From contig NZ_CP065592.1 in NCBI RefSeq assembly GCF_016025255.1, positions 1,655,122 to 1,719,121 on the forward strand: a stretch of 64,000 bases of DNA, written 5' to 3'. This document shows, piece after piece, positions 1-9,963 of the stretch. The position numbers and the translations under genes are program-made. Source of the DNA: Sphingosinicella flava. Lineage in GTDB: Bacteria; Pseudomonadota; Alphaproteobacteria; Sphingomonadales; Sphingomonadaceae. The notes under the pieces are model-generated. The model saw only the letters and a list, made by a program, of their open reading frames with translations, was not told where the DNA came from and searched no databases. Each line of letters opens with the position of its first letter. Position 1 is the first letter of the stretch.

Positions 1-2327
1 CTCATAGTCCGCCTGAAGAGCGCTCCCGCACGATCGCAGCCAACAATATCGTGAACGCGGCAGTGACGGTCCTCATGGTCGCTATTCTGACGCTGCTGCT
101 GAGCAGGGGCGTTACCGTTCCCGCTGTCATTGGGACACTCGGCTTCGCTACCTTGGTCGTGGCGCTGATCTCATGCTGGCTCTTACCGGAGACCGTCATC
201 AAGTCCGTCACCAAGGGGCTTTTGAGGCTCTTCTACCGCGTCGAAGTCTCGGGCGCGGAAAATATGCCGAAGCCGGGCGAACGCGCCGTGGTGGTCGTGA
301 ACCACGTTTCCTTTCTCGATGGCTTGTTGCTTGCGGCATTCCTGCCGGGCAAGCCGACCTTCGCCGTGCATACCCGCATCGCCAAGGCTTGGTGGGTGAG
401 GCCGTTCCTCCAGCTGTTCGACGCCTTTCCGGTCGATCCCACCAACCCGCTGTCGGCTAAAGCGATGGTCCGCGCGGTCCGCGAAGGCCGCACGCTCGTG
501 ATCTTTCCGGAAGGGCGCATTACCGTCACCGGTGCACTGATGAAGGTGTTCGATGGTCCTGGGATGGTCGCCGATAAGGCTGATGCGCAGATCGTGCCCG
601 TGCGGATCGATGGTGCGCAATTCTCTCCTTTCTCGCGCCTGCGCGGCAAGGTACGGCTCAGGACCTTCCCGAAGATCCGGCTCACCGTCCTTCCGCCTCG
701 TCGCTTCGTGATTGAGGGCGAGATGAGCGCGCGCCAGCGCCGCGCCATAGCCGGCCGCCGCCTCTACGATGAAATGAGCGATATGATCTTCGCGACGTCG
801 GAGACGGATCGGACCTTGTTCGAGGCGCTGCTGGACGCACGGCACATTCATGGCGGCAAGGCGGTGGTCGTCGAGGACATCAAGCGCGAGCCAATGACCT
901 ATAGCCGCCTTGTTGTCGGCAGCCTTGCGCTAGGTCGTCCGCTCAGCCGCGACACAGGGAAGGGCGAAGCCGTTGGCGTGCTGCTCCCCAATGTGGCGGG
1001 CGTCGTGGTGACCTTCTTCGCGCTGCAACTGATCGGGCGCGTTCCGGCGATGCTGAACTACACAGCGGGCCTCACCAATCTCAAAGCGGCCTGCATGGCT
1101 GCGGAGATCAGGACCATCATCACAGCCCGCGCCTTTGTCGATCAGGCGAAGCTCCACGACGTCGTGACGACCCTGGAAGCAGCGGGGATCACCGTCCGCT
1201 ATCTTGAGGACATTGGCGCCGCCATCTCGCCCCTTGCAAAGCTCCGGGCGCTGATTGGCGCTCGATTTGCGCGGCGCATCCACGCATTTCACGGCATATC
1301 AGCCGAAGCCCCAGCCGTAATCCTGTTCACTAGCGGGTCGGAAGGCCTTCCTAAGGGAGTAGTGCTGACCCACCGCAACCTCCTCTCCAATTGCCAGCAA
1401 TTGGCTGCGCGGATCGACTTCAATGCGTCGGATGTGGTCCTTAACGCCTTGCCCGTCTTCCACAGCTTCGGACTTACGGGCGGCACCCTGCTGCCGCTGC
1501 TGAATGGGGTGAGAACCTTGCTCTACCCCAGCCCGCTCCATTACCGGATCGTCCCGGCGCTCGCCTATGACGCCAATGCCACTATCCTGTTTGGAACCGA
1601 TACCTTCCTGTCCGGCTATGCGCGCATGGCGCACGGGTACGACTTCTATTCGCTCCGCTATATTTTCGCCGGAGCCGAGCGGGTGCGGGACGAAACCCGG
1701 AAGATCTATGCCGATAAGTTCGGGCTCCGAATCCTCGAAGGATACGGAGCAACCGAGGCCGGGCCGGTTATCGCGGTGAACACCCCGATGCATTTCCGCG
1801 CCGGATCTGTGGGCCGACTGCTCCCCGGCATTGAGGCAAAGCTGGAGGAGGTACCCGGCATTCCTGAAGGGGGACGGATGTCGATCCGCGGACCCAATAT
1901 CATGGCGGGTTATCTGAAGGCCGATGCGCCGGGCCAGTTGCAGCCGCCCGCCCTTGGCTGGCACGATACCGGCGACATCGTCACCATTGATAACGAAGGC
2001 TTCGTCACGATACGAGGCCGGGCCAAGAGGTTCGCGAAGATCGGAGGCGAGATGGTCTCCCTCCCAGCGGTCGAAGGCTATGCCGCTGCCCTCTGGCCCG
2101 ATGCCGAGCATGCCGTGGTAACCCGACCCGATCTTCGTAAGGGAGAACAGCTGGTCCTGTTCACCACCCGCCAGGACGCCTTGGCACAGACCCTACAAGC
2201 ATGGGGCCGGGCGAACGGCGTCACCGAGCTGATGCTTCCGCGCGACATAAGGGTTCTGGAGAGCCTGCCTGTGTTGGGCACGGGAAAGTTGGATTACGTG
2301 AGCATGGGACGGTTAGCCTTGCTATAG
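1..2327 (+). CDS. aas: MFS-PlsC-AMP ligase fusion, phospholipid acyltransferase/acyl-ACP synthetase (5' truncated by window)
   Basis: The frame is open from the first codon of the window (position 3), and the residues before the internal GTG at 51 (PEERSRTIAANN) look like an MFS transporter loop, so the real start lies upstream. Counting from the codon at 51, about 55 residues of membrane helices are followed by a PlsC-type lysophospholipid acyltransferase domain (NHVSFLDG near 84, FPEGRIT near 150). An AMP-binding ligase domain follows, with the P-loop-like LFTSGSEGLPKG near 425 and a GYGATEAGP motif near 565. Family knowledge: such fusions import lysophospholipids and re-acylate them at the inner membrane (LplT-Aas function). 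It ends 68 bases before imuA and is probably a separate transcription unit. The domain assignment is firm; the exact substrate is inferred. Confidence 0.85.
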   Translation, partial: HSPPEERSRTIAANNIVNAAVTVLMVAILTLLLSRGVTVPAVIGTLGFATLVVALISCWLLPETVIKSVTKGLLRLFYRVEVSGAENMPKPGERAVVVVNHVSFLDGLLLAAFLPGKPTFAVHTRIAKAWWVRPFLQLFDAFPVDPTNPLSAKAMVRAVREGRTLVIFPEGRITVTGALMKVFDGPGMVADKADAQIVPVRIDGAQFSPFSRLRGKVRLRTFPKIRLTVLPPRRFVIEGEMSARQRRAIAGRRLYDEMSDMIFATSETDRTLFEALLDARHIHGGKAVVVEDIKREPMTYSRLVVGSLALGRPLSRDTGKGEAVGVLLPNVAGVVVTFFALQLIGRVPAMLNYTAGLTNLKAACMAAEIRTIITARAFVDQAKLHDVVTTLEAAGITVRYLEDIGAAISPLAKLRALIGARFARRIHAFHGISAEAPAVILFTSGSEGLPKGVVLTHRNLLSNCQQLAARIDFNASDVVLNALPVFHSFGLTGGTLLPLLNGVRTLLYPSPLHYRIVPALAYDANATILFGTDTFLSGYARMAHGYDFYSLRYIFAGAERVRDETRKIYADKFGLRILEGYGATEAGPVIAVNTPMHFRAGSVGRLLPGIEAKLEEVPGIPEGGRMSIRGPNIMAGYLKADAPGQLQPPALGWHDTGDIVTIDNEGFVTIRGRAKRFAKIGGEMVSLPAVEGYAAALWPDAEHAVVTRPDLRKGEQLVLFTTRQDALAQTLQAWGRANGVTELMLPRDIRVLESLPVLGTGKLDYVSMGRLALL

Positions 2328-2365
2328 GATACGGTGAGCTACTTGACTCTCACCTCCTTCACTGG

Positions 2366-2380
2366 GAACATATAGAGAAC
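2366..2380. promoter_or_regulatory. LexA box (GAAC-N7-GAAC) in front of imuA
   Basis: The sequence GAACATATAGAGAAC is the exact complement form of the alphaproteobacterial LexA operator GTTC-N7-GTTC. It ends 15 bases before the imuA ATG. A TTGACT hexamer at 2343-2348 could be the -35 element, which would put the operator over the -10 region. This predicts SOS repression of the imuA-imuB-dnaE2 operon by LexA. Confidence 0.85.
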
Positions 2381-2395
2381 ATTCGAGTCTCTATT

Positions 2396-3172
2396 ATGTC
2401 TCCAATTCCGTCAGAGCGCTTGGCTACGCTTCATTCTCTCCTAGAGGAAATTCGCGCAATTGAGGAGCAATCGCAAATCACGGGAAAGCTTGGCCTTCCA
2501 TTTGAAGTGGCCGCGATGGACAACCGCCTTGCAGTGGGAGGACTCTTGGATGGAGCGCTTCATGAAATCTCGGGAAGCGCTCCAAGATTGAGCGACGATG
2601 CCGCTGCTGTTTTGTTTGTGGCGGGCATTGCGGCTCGGATTACGCCTCTGGAGGGTCAAGTGCTTTGGGCAGTGCGTTGGCCCGATCTGTTCGCGCCTGG
2701 CCTCGCACAGGCTGGACTGCCCCCGCAGCGGCTCATCTATGCAGAATGCCGCCGGGACGAAGATGTGCTTGCCACCATGGAGGAAGGACTGCGGTATGGT
2801 GGGCTTGCAGCTGTGGTCGGGGAAGTCAGCGCAGTTTCCATGACGGCTACGCGGCGCCTGCAACTCGCGGCTGAGGAAAGCGGCACGATGGCCTTGCTGC
2901 TGCGAAAGTGGCGGAAGAGCGGCGTCGATCCGCTCGGGCAACCTTCAGCGGCAGTGACGCGCTGGAAGATTGGCTGCGTGCCGTCAGCGCCCTTGCCTGT
3001 GCAGGGCGTTGGCCGACCGCGCTGGAGCGTCGAGCTTGTCCGCCAGCGCGGCGGCGAGCCCCATCAATGGATCATGGAGGGATGTGATGCGCAGGGTCGC
3101 CTCGCTCTACCTGCCGAACCTTCCCACCGATCGGCTGCGGCGGATCGGGGCGCGGGTCGGCAGGCGGCATGA
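2396..3172 (+). CDS. imuA: ImuA, RecA-like accessory protein of the mutasome
   Basis: This 258-residue protein is a SulA/RecA-superfamily ImuA homologue. The segment GGLLDGALHEI followed by a hydrophobic stretch (AAAVLFVAGIAARI) resembles the degenerate ATPase core. ImuA works with ImuB and DnaE2 in damage-induced mutagenesis. The ATG at 2396 was chosen over an upstream in-frame start at 2201 because it lies just downstream of the LexA box and gives the family's usual length. Its 3' end overlaps imuB by 86 bases, so the two are translationally linked. Confidence 0.88.
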   Translation: MSPIPSERLATLHSLLEEIRAIEEQSQITGKLGLPFEVAAMDNRLAVGGLLDGALHEISGSAPRLSDDAAAVLFVAGIAARITPLEGQVLWAVRWPDLFAPGLAQAGLPPQRLIYAECRRDEDVLATMEEGLRYGGLAAVVGEVSAVSMTATRRLQLAAEESGTMALLLRKWRKSGVDPLGQPSAAVTRWKIGCVPSAPLPVQGVGRPRWSVELVRQRGGEPHQWIMEGCDAQGRLALPAEPSHRSAAADRGAGRQAA

Positions 3173-4901
3173 TGCCGTTCCTTCCGGCTTAGCCCCCCGG
3201 TTCGATCCGGCAGCTCCTCCGGAGATCGGCACGCGCATAGAAAATTGCTCCTGCCCGCGTGGTGGCGGCTGGCGCCCAGGCGCGCGTTGGGCACGGCGCG
3301 AAGAGGTGGCGGTGCAGATCGATGCCTTACCGACACATCAGCGTCCGCCGATCCGCGAGCTTGGACGTCGTAGCGAAGCTGCGGAAGTGCCGTTCCGCCG
3401 TGGACCTTCCGTCCAAAAGATAGAGCGATCCATAGCCGCTTCATTGCCGCCATCCGGTGGAGAGCTACCGCTCGTGACAATCGAGCGAAGCGGCCAACGG
3501 ATGGTTCTCACTGCCGTCTGCCCACAAGCTCGCGCCCTCGGCCTGCACGTCGGAATGGCGCTGACCCAGGCGCAGGCACTGGTCGCTGGGCTGCAAACCC
3601 AGCCAGCAGACCCTGAAGCCGATGCCGCCTTTCTCGCGCGGCTTGGCGTCTTCGCGGCACAACGTTGGACGCCGCGCGCGGCCATTTCCGATCCATCGGG
3701 GCTTTGGCTGGACCTTACCGGCGTTTCGCACCTTTTCGGCAGCGAGCTGCGGATGTGCGAGCGTATCCTCCGTTTCTGCAAGCGCCTCGGTTTTACCGCC
3801 CGCATTGCCGTAGCCGGGACCACTGGCGCCGCGCATGCGCTCGCCCGCTACAGCGGCAAGCCGATCGCGCTTTGCGCCTCAGGGCAGGAGGCGCAGGCGA
3901 TAGCCGCCTTGCCCATCGCGGCGCTGCGCATCGATGAACGAGCGCTCGCCACCGCACGGCGTATGGGGATCGAGACGATCGGCGAACTCGTCGCCATGCC
4001 GCGTGGGCCACTCGCCCGGCGTTTCGGCCAATCCCTGCTGACCCGGCTTGATCAGGCACTCGGGCGGGCGAGCGAGCCAATCGACCCGATCCTTCCTGAA
4101 GAGCCTCCGGAAGCCCTGCTCCGCCTGCTGGAGCCGATTTCCACGCCGGAAGTCATTGATCAGGTATTACGCGATCTCCTTGCCATGCTCGTGGCGAGCC
4201 TGGAGGAGAAAGGCCTCGCCGCCCGGACCTTGGCCCTCTTGTGCACCCGCGTCGATGGCGGGGAGCAAAGGATCGCCATCGGCACCGCACGGCCATCCCG
4301 CGACGCCGCTCATCTCCATCGCCTTCTCGCCATGAAGATCGAACAGATTGAGCCGGGCTTTGGCATCGAGGCGATGCGGCTTGTCGCCGAGCGTTGCGAG
4401 CAGCTGGAGCCGCAGCCGGTAGCGCATGACCTCAGTGGCGGCGAGGCTTCTCCCGATCTCAGCCATTTGATCGACCGTCTTACCACGCGGTTAGGTTCTC
4501 GGGCGCTGTTCCGGTCGAGCTTTGTCGAAAGCGACGTGCCGGAACGCAGCGTGCGGAGGATCGCCCCGCTGGAAGAAGGCCGGGATTGGCCGCGCAACTG
4601 GCCCCGCCCCGTGCGCCTGCTCTCGCCACCGGAGCGGATCGACAAGGTGTTGGCCGAGCTTCCCGACCAGCCGCCCGTCCGTTTCTCCTGGCGCGGCAGG
4701 ATGCACGTCGTGCGCAAGGCCGATGGTCCGGAGCGCATCCATGGCGAATGGTGGAAGCGCCGTGGCGAGGCCGAGGCCGTTCGGGATTATTTTCAGATCG
4801 AGGACGAAGACGGCGCACGCTTTTGGCTGTTCCGCCGGGGCGATGGTGTTGATCCGCGTACCGGCGACCATAGCTGGTGGCTACACGGGGCATTCGGATG
4901 A
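3087..4901 (+). CDS. imuB: ImuB, inactive Y-family polymerase-like mutasome hub
   Basis: The product is 604 residues. It begins [19 protein letters not shown], the typical ImuB opening, and has a Y-family-like core ([17 protein letters not shown]) and little-finger region. Family knowledge: ImuB lacks polymerase activity and links DnaE2 and ImuA to the beta clamp. The ATG at 3087 is preceded by GGAGGGATGTG, a good ribosome binding site. About 90 residues rich in Arg and Pro (roughly 25-130) separate the N-terminal strand from the core, making it longer than many ImuB proteins. The stop overlaps the dnaE2 start as ATGA. Confidence 0.88.
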   Translation: MRRVASLYLPNLPTDRLRRIGARVGRRHDAVPSGLAPRFDPAAPPEIGTRIENCSCPRGGGWRPGARWARREEVAVQIDALPTHQRPPIRELGRRSEAAEVPFRRGPSVQKIERSIAASLPPSGGELPLVTIERSGQRMVLTAVCPQARALGLHVGMALTQAQALVAGLQTQPADPEADAAFLARLGVFAAQRWTPRAAISDPSGLWLDLTGVSHLFGSELRMCERILRFCKRLGFTARIAVAGTTGAAHALARYSGKPIALCASGQEAQAIAALPIAALRIDERALATARRMGIETIGELVAMPRGPLARRFGQSLLTRLDQALGRASEPIDPILPEEPPEALLRLLEPISTPEVIDQVLRDLLAMLVASLEEKGLAARTLALLCTRVDGGEQRIAIGTARPSRDAAHLHRLLAMKIEQIEPGFGIEAMRLVAERCEQLEPQPVAHDLSGGEASPDLSHLIDRLTTRLGSRALFRSSFVESDVPERSVRRIAPLEEGRDWPRNWPRPVRLLSPPERIDKVLAELPDQPPVRFSWRGRMHVVRKADGPERIHGEWWKRRGEAEAVRDYFQIEDEDGARFWLFRRGDGVDPRTGDHSWWLHGAFG

Positions 4902-7900
4902 CCTATGTCGAGCTTCAGGCGACCACGCATTTCAGCTTCCTGCGCGGCGTATCGAGCCCGGAGGAGCTGTTCTCGGCCGCCGCGCTTCTCGGCTATCGGG
5001 CATTGGGTGTCACCGATCGCAACAGCGTCGGCGGGCTGGTTCGCGCCCTTGTTGCGGCGGATAAGACCGTCGTTCGCCTCGTCGCTGGTTGCCGCCTCGA
5101 TCTGGTGGACGGCCCTTCGCTGCTGGTTTGGCCCGAAGACCGCGCCGCTTGGTCCAGGCTGACGCGCCTCCTGACGACGGGCAAAAAGCGCGCCGATCCG
5201 AAAGAGGGTGAGAAAGGACAATGCTTCCTCCATTGGGAGGATGTCGCCGCCTGGTCGGACGGCCTGATCGCCGCACTGCTGCCGGACGAGGCTGACGGTT
5301 CGACCGAAGCGGCCCTTGCCATCATGACCGATATCTTCGGCGACCGCGCCCATTGTGCCCTGACGTATCGTAGGCGACCAAAAGACAAGCTGCGGCTTCA
5401 CGAACTGCATGAGATGGCTCGCACCTTTGGCGTCCGTAGCCTCGCAACCGGCGACGTGCTCTATGACTCCCCCGACAAGCGCCTGCTCCAGGACGTGGTG
5501 ACGGCGATCCGCAACAAATGCACGACCGACGATCTCGGCTTCCGGCGTGAGCGCTTCGCGGACCGGCATTTGAAGAGCGTGGCGGAAATGGAGCGGCGCT
5601 TCGCCGACTATCCGGACGCTATCCAGGCCAGCGCCGATATTGCCGAACGCTGCACCTTCTCGCTGCGGGAACTGAGCTACCAATATCCCGACGAGATCGT
5701 CATGTCCGCCCGCACCCCGCAGGAGGCGCTGGAGCGGCTGACGTGGAAAGCCATGCACGCGAAGTTTCCGGACGGTGTTCCGGATGAATATGACAAGCTC
5801 CTGGCGCACGAACTGCGGCTCGTCGGCAAGATGGAATATGCCCCATACTTCCTTACTGTAAATTCCATTGTCGCCTATGCGCGGAGCCAGGGCATATTAT
5901 GCCAAGGACGCGGATCGGCGGCGAATTCGATGATCTGCTATATCCTTGGCATCACCTCGATCGATCCGGTGAAGCACCAATTGCTGTTTGAGCGCTTCAT
6001 CTCCGATGCCCGCAAGGAGCCGCCGGATATCGATGTCGATTTCGAGCATGACCGCCGCGAGCAGGTCATCCAGTGGATTTACGAAACCTATGGCCATGAG
6101 CATGCCGCGCTGACCGCAGTCGTCAGCCGCTACCGTGCGCGCGGCGCGGTGCGCGAGGTTGGCAAGGCGCTGGGCCTGCCGGAAGATATGACGGGCGCAC
6201 TTGCCGGACAGATTTGGGGCTGGTCGAATGAGGGCGTTGGTCAGACGCATGTGGAGCAGCTCAATCTCGATGCTTCCAATCCGCGTCTCGCCCTCACTCT
6301 TGAGCTCGCCCGCCAGCTGATTGGTACACCGCGGCATCTCAGCCAACATCCGGGCGGGTTCGTCCTGGTCCGCGACCGGCTTGACGATCTCGTCCCCATT
6401 GAACCGGCCGCCATGGCGGATCGCCGGGTCATCGAGTGGGAAAAGGAGGACATTGAGGAACTAGGCTTCATGAAGGTTGACGTGCTTGGGGTCGGCATGC
6501 TCGGCTGCATGCGCCGGTCCTTCGATCTTCTGGAAGAATATAAGGGTCTGAAGGTCGGCCTTCAGGACTTGCAGGATGATGATCCTAAGGTTTTCGAGAT
6601 GATCCAGCGCGCGGATACGCTGGGCGTATTCCAGATCGAGAGCCGCGCGCAGATGAGCATGCTTCCGCGCATGAAGCCCGAGAAATTTTATGATCTCGTC
6701 ATCGAGGTCGCGATCGTTCGGCCCGGACCGATTCAGGGCGACATGGTCCATCCTTACCTTCGTCGCCGTGAGGGCAAGGAGAAGCCGGAATATCCCAAGC
6801 CCGAGCTAGAGGCCGTGCTCAAGAAGACGCTGGGCGTGCCGCTGTTTCAGGAACAGGCGATGAAGGTGGCGATTGTCGGCGCGGGCTTCACCCCGGCTGA
6901 AGCCGACGGCCTGCGCCGCTCCATGGCAACCTTCAAGTTCACCGGCGGCGTTGGCGAGTATCGCGACAAATTGATCGGGGGCATGATCGCCAACGGCTAT
7001 ACGGAAGACTTCGCCACGCGCACCTTCAAGCAGATCGAGGGGTTTGGCAGCTACGGCTTCCCGGAAAGCCACGCCGCGAGCTTCGCCAAGGTCGCCTACG
7101 CTTCAAGCTGGATGAAGTGCCACCATCCGGACGTCTTCTGCGCCGCCTTGCTTAACTCCCAGCCTATGGGCTTCTACGCGCCAGCCCAGATTGTACGGGA
7201 TGCGCAGGAGCATGGTGTCGAGGTTCGCCCCGTCTGCGTCAACGCCAGTCGCTGGGACTGTACGTTGGAAGAACAGGCAGGTGAGTATCTGACCCTTCGC
7301 TTGGGACTGCGGATGGTGCGCGGTCTCGCCAACGATCATGCCGCCCGGATCATCGGCGCACGGGGAAACCTGCCCTTTGGCTCGATCGAGGACGTGTGGC
7401 GCCGCTCCGGCGTGCCCATCACGGCTTTGGAGCGCATTGCCGAAGCGGATGGCTTTGCATGCCTCGGCGTCGATCGGCGTCAGGCGCTGTGGCAGGTGAA
7501 GGGACTTGGCGAAGCTCCCCTGCCGCTGTTCGCAGCCGCAGATCAAAGGGAGGCGGAGATCATCGAGCCTGCCGTCAAGCTGACACCAATGACCGAAGGG
7601 CGGGAAGTGGTGGAGGACTATCGCGCCGTGCAGCTCTCGCTTCGGGCGCATCCGGTGCAGTTCCTGCGTCCGGAGCTAGACTGCCGGGGTCTCACGCCGT
7701 GTAGCGCTCTAGATCACGTGAAAGATGGGCGGAAGGTCACGATCTCTGGGATTATTCTCATCCGTCAGAAGCCGGGCAGCGCCAAGGGCGTGCTGTTCCT
7801 CACTATCGAGGATGAGACCGGCATCGCCAATATTATCATCTGGCCGCATAAGTTCGAAACACACCGCCGCATCGTCCTTTCTTCTTCGATGATCGCCATC

Positions 7901-8158
7901 AAGGGAACGGTGCAGCGCGAAGGGGGCGTTATCCACGTTATTGCGGACACGATCGAGGATTATACCCCGCTCCTCCGTTCAGTGGGGGAAATGCCGCTGG
8001 TCTATCGGCCCGGTCGAGGAGATGGCGCCACCCACCCCGGGTCTCCGGACAGGGGAGAGCGCGGTTGGCCAAAAGCGAATGATCAATTTCACAAGCCATT
8101 CCGCACTGGCGCTGACCCAGAAACTGTCCTCCGCCAGAGAACACGGGACTTCCATTGA
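4898..8158 (+). CDS. dnaE2: DnaE2, error-prone C-family DNA polymerase
   Basis: The product is 1086 residues. The start [17 protein letters not shown] is characteristic of DnaE2, with an N-terminal PHP domain. The polymerase core carries [10 protein letters not shown] and the catalytic PDIDVDF aspartates near residues 340-385, followed by helix-hairpin-helix and OB-fold regions ([18 protein letters not shown]) near the C-terminus. It carries out translesion synthesis within the ImuA-ImuB-DnaE2 mutasome. The ATG at 4898 overlaps the imuB stop by four bases; an upstream in-frame GTG at 4877 is less likely. Regulation should come from the LexA box in front of imuA. Confidence 0.92.
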   Translation: MTYVELQATTHFSFLRGVSSPEELFSAAALLGYRALGVTDRNSVGGLVRALVAADKTVVRLVAGCRLDLVDGPSLLVWPEDRAAWSRLTRLLTTGKKRADPKEGEKGQCFLHWEDVAAWSDGLIAALLPDEADGSTEAALAIMTDIFGDRAHCALTYRRRPKDKLRLHELHEMARTFGVRSLATGDVLYDSPDKRLLQDVVTAIRNKCTTDDLGFRRERFADRHLKSVAEMERRFADYPDAIQASADIAERCTFSLRELSYQYPDEIVMSARTPQEALERLTWKAMHAKFPDGVPDEYDKLLAHELRLVGKMEYAPYFLTVNSIVAYARSQGILCQGRGSAANSMICYILGITSIDPVKHQLLFERFISDARKEPPDIDVDFEHDRREQVIQWIYETYGHEHAALTAVVSRYRARGAVREVGKALGLPEDMTGALAGQIWGWSNEGVGQTHVEQLNLDASNPRLALTLELARQLIGTPRHLSQHPGGFVLVRDRLDDLVPIEPAAMADRRVIEWEKEDIEELGFMKVDVLGVGMLGCMRRSFDLLEEYKGLKVGLQDLQDDDPKVFEMIQRADTLGVFQIESRAQMSMLPRMKPEKFYDLVIEVAIVRPGPIQGDMVHPYLRRREGKEKPEYPKPELEAVLKKTLGVPLFQEQAMKVAIVGAGFTPAEADGLRRSMATFKFTGGVGEYRDKLIGGMIANGYTEDFATRTFKQIEGFGSYGFPESHAASFAKVAYASSWMKCHHPDVFCAALLNSQPMGFYAPAQIVRDAQEHGVEVRPVCVNASRWDCTLEEQAGEYLTLRLGLRMVRGLANDHAARIIGARGNLPFGSIEDVWRRSGVPITALERIAEADGFACLGVDRRQALWQVKGLGEAPLPLFAAADQREAEIIEPAVKLTPMTEGREVVEDYRAVQLSLRAHPVQFLRPELDCRGLTPCSALDHVKDGRKVTISGIILIRQKPGSAKGVLFLTIEDETGIANIIIWPHKFETHRRIVLSSSMIAIKGTVQREGGVIHVIADTIEDYTPLLRSVGEMPLVYRPGRGDGATHPGSPDRGERGWPKANDQFHKPFRTGADPETVLRQRTRDFH

Positions 8159-8351
8159 GCGGACTGTGCCATGAATGTGAGACGATGATAGCTAGGAATG
8201 CCTAAAGGCACGCCTCCCCTCAGTTCTCTCCTCCCTCCACGCATAGAGCGGCGGCTCAATGAGCTACCCCCACGGAAGGAGATAGTTGGCATCATTCCAG
8301 GACGTGCTATGCGCTGTTTACCCCCCACATAACCCCCACGGATTCGGGTAT

Positions 8352-8858
8352 ATGGCGAAGCTAACAGACGCAGAAAAGCAAGAAATTGTAACGCTATTGG
8401 CGCAGTTTTGCTCGCCAGCTGATGTGGTGGTTCATATGCGCGCCAACTACGGCATCGAGATTGATCGCTTTCAGGTGCGCGCCTATGATCCGACGAACAG
8501 CCGCTATGAAGGTGGAGCTAAGTGGCGCCCTATCTTCGAACAGGCCCGCTCCGCCTATCTTAAAGCCATTGAGGATATCCCGATCGCTCAACCGGCATTT
8601 CGCCTGAACGAGCTTCAAAGGAATTACTTTCGGGCCAGAGATTCAGGTAACCTCGTGCTAGCCAACAAGATCCTTTGGCAGGCGGCAATGGAAACTAAGC
8701 GGATCCCGTCGAGCGACTCTCGGAAGGATACGCATGAGCTTTATTATCCGTACAATCTGACCCCGGAAGAACGCAGAGCAGAGTTGGTCAGGATTTTTGA
8801 GCGCGCTTTAGATCGGCGGGGCGTAGATCAGGCGGGGCATGAAGCTCATTCTCACTAA
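8352..8858 (+). CDS. DUF2280 phage-associated protein
   Basis: The 168-residue product starts MAKLTDAEKQEIVTLLAQF and contains EIDRFQVRAYDP and a C-terminal NELQRNYFRARD.GN..LANKIL helix region. This is the layout of DUF2280 proteins, which occur in prophages and integrated elements and resemble terminase small subunits in position and size. The ATG at 8352 matches the family start; the frame stays open upstream to 8286. No terminase large subunit is nearby, so it is probably a remnant. The function is unproven. Confidence 0.75.
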   Translation: MAKLTDAEKQEIVTLLAQFCSPADVVVHMRANYGIEIDRFQVRAYDPTNSRYEGGAKWRPIFEQARSAYLKAIEDIPIAQPAFRLNELQRNYFRARDSGNLVLANKILWQAAMETKRIPSSDSRKDTHELYYPYNLTPEERRAELVRIFERALDRRGVDQAGHEAHSH

Positions 8859-9104
8859 TTAGAGGTCAGCGGCAGCCAGGAGATGTGAAGCCCTACTTTG
8901 GAGGGCTTCAGCAATCCGGATTACATTAAGAAGGCTAACGTTGCGCTCGCCTCTCTCAATCTTCCCCATATGGGAACGATCGATACCAGCCTCATCGGCG
9001 AGAGCTTCTTGAGAGAGGCCTTGAGCCTTCCGCTCGGCACGAATGGCTTGGCCCAGCTTAAGTAGCTGCCGCTCGTAGTCAGCTTTTCCTGAAACCCGTG
9101 CCAC
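8859..9104 (-). CDS. XRE-family HTH transcriptional regulator
   Basis: The 81-residue protein is essentially one Cro/C1-type helix-turn-helix domain (LGQAIRAERKAQGLSQEALADEAGIDRS.MGKIERGERN). It starts at a GTG (9102-9104) and ends flush against the convergent DUF2280 gene. Such small single-domain repressors often control integrated elements or restriction loci. No operator could be assigned. The adjacent divergent gene is the lipoprotein at 9192. Confidence 0.85.
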   Translation of the reverse strand: MARVSGKADYERQLLKLGQAIRAERKAQGLSQEALADEAGIDRSHMGKIERGERNVSLLNVIRIAEALQSRASHLLAAADL

Positions 9105-9191
9105 GCCCTCTAAGTCAAGAATGGGCGTCTATTCGACCACGGTATTTACGACCCATTTCTTCTGAGCTATTCAGCTTGGGGGAGAGAGCCA

Positions 9192-9563
9192 ATGACAAGA
9201 ATTCTGACCGGGTTTCTGACCGTTGCTGGGATCAGCCTCAGCGGATGCGCCTCATGGAAACCAAGCAATATTTGCAGCCAAGCTGGCCATGCGGCTGGAA
9301 CCGAAGCTCACAGCGCTTGTATGCAAAGCGTCAAAGCAGCCCGGAGAGCCGGCGCATTGAATGACCTCACCGGCGCCGCAGCCGTCGGCGCTGTGATGGC
9401 GCAGGGTGTTCCACGCCCTGCGTCAGGGAGTCCTTTGTGGTCTACGCCTCAGCTGTTGCAATCGGAATGGTATGCGAACGGCAACAAGATGTGCCGCTAC
9501 GCCGATGGCACTGTCCTGAACGTGGGGTGGAAGTCCTGTCCCTCATCAGTAACCGGCCAATAA
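9192..9563 (+). CDS. small lipoprotein of unknown function
   Basis: The product is 123 residues. An N-terminal signal peptide ends in the lipobox LSGC (Cys about residue 19), which predicts a lipid-anchored periplasmic or outer-membrane protein. The mature part has four further Cys residues (ICSQ, ACMQ, MCRY, SCPS), possibly forming disulfides. It is preceded by GGGGGAGAGAGCC, a usable ribosome binding site. Its TAA stop overlaps the ATG of the next gene. I do not recognise the family. Confidence 0.7.
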   Translation: MTRILTGFLTVAGISLSGCASWKPSNICSQAGHAAGTEAHSACMQSVKAARRAGALNDLTGAAAVGAVMAQGVPRPASGSPLWSTPQLLQSEWYANGNKMCRYADGTVLNVGWKSCPSSVTGQ

Positions 9564-9778
9564 TGGGTGCAAAGCTCATCTCCGCGGGATTGTGGGTCAT
9601 CCTACTCAGCTTCACCGTTTACCTCGGCGCGGCTGCACATGGCGTATGGCAGGCCACGAGCGGAGAAGTTCGAGAGCCTTACCTGATGGCTGCTGCGCTG
9701 GTTTTCATGGGCTTTGGCGGCTTGATGATTACGGTTGGTTGGCTCTGGAAGTACCATCAGGAAAACCACCGCAAATGA
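9563..9778 (+). CDS. small two-helix membrane protein, unknown
   Basis: The 71-residue product has two hydrophobic segments (about 5-27 and 41-63) and a basic C-terminal tail (KYHQENHRK), so it should be an inner-membrane hairpin. The ATG overlaps the stop of the lipoprotein gene by one base and the stop overlaps the next ATG as ATGA. This coupling implies one operon. I recognise no family. Confidence 0.6.
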   Translation: MGAKLISAGLWVILLSFTVYLGAAAHGVWQATSGEVREPYLMAAALVFMGFGGLMITVGWLWKYHQENHRK

Positions 9779-9963
9779 GGTATCCCAGGCTTACCGCAGC
9801 TGGTGAGCAGAATGGCGAGATTTTGCCCAGGGTTGCTCGGGAGAGGTTGATCTACCCTCTTGAGGTCGCATCGAACGACCCGAGGCTCCCGGTGGAATTG
9901 CGGGGTCGCGCTGAAAGGATGCTGCGGAACCTCAAGATCATCCAAAAGGGGAAGCCCGATTAA
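9775..9963 (+). CDS. short protein of unknown function
   Basis: This 62-residue open frame starts MRYPRLTAAGEQNGEIL and ends in a basic helix (RGRAERMLRNLKIIQKGK). The ATGA overlap with the upstream membrane-protein gene is the main argument that it is translated. It has no signal peptide or membrane segment and no recognisable domain. Confidence 0.45.
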   Translation: MRYPRLTAAGEQNGEILPRVARERLIYPLEVASNDPRLPVELRGRAERMLRNLKIIQKGKPD

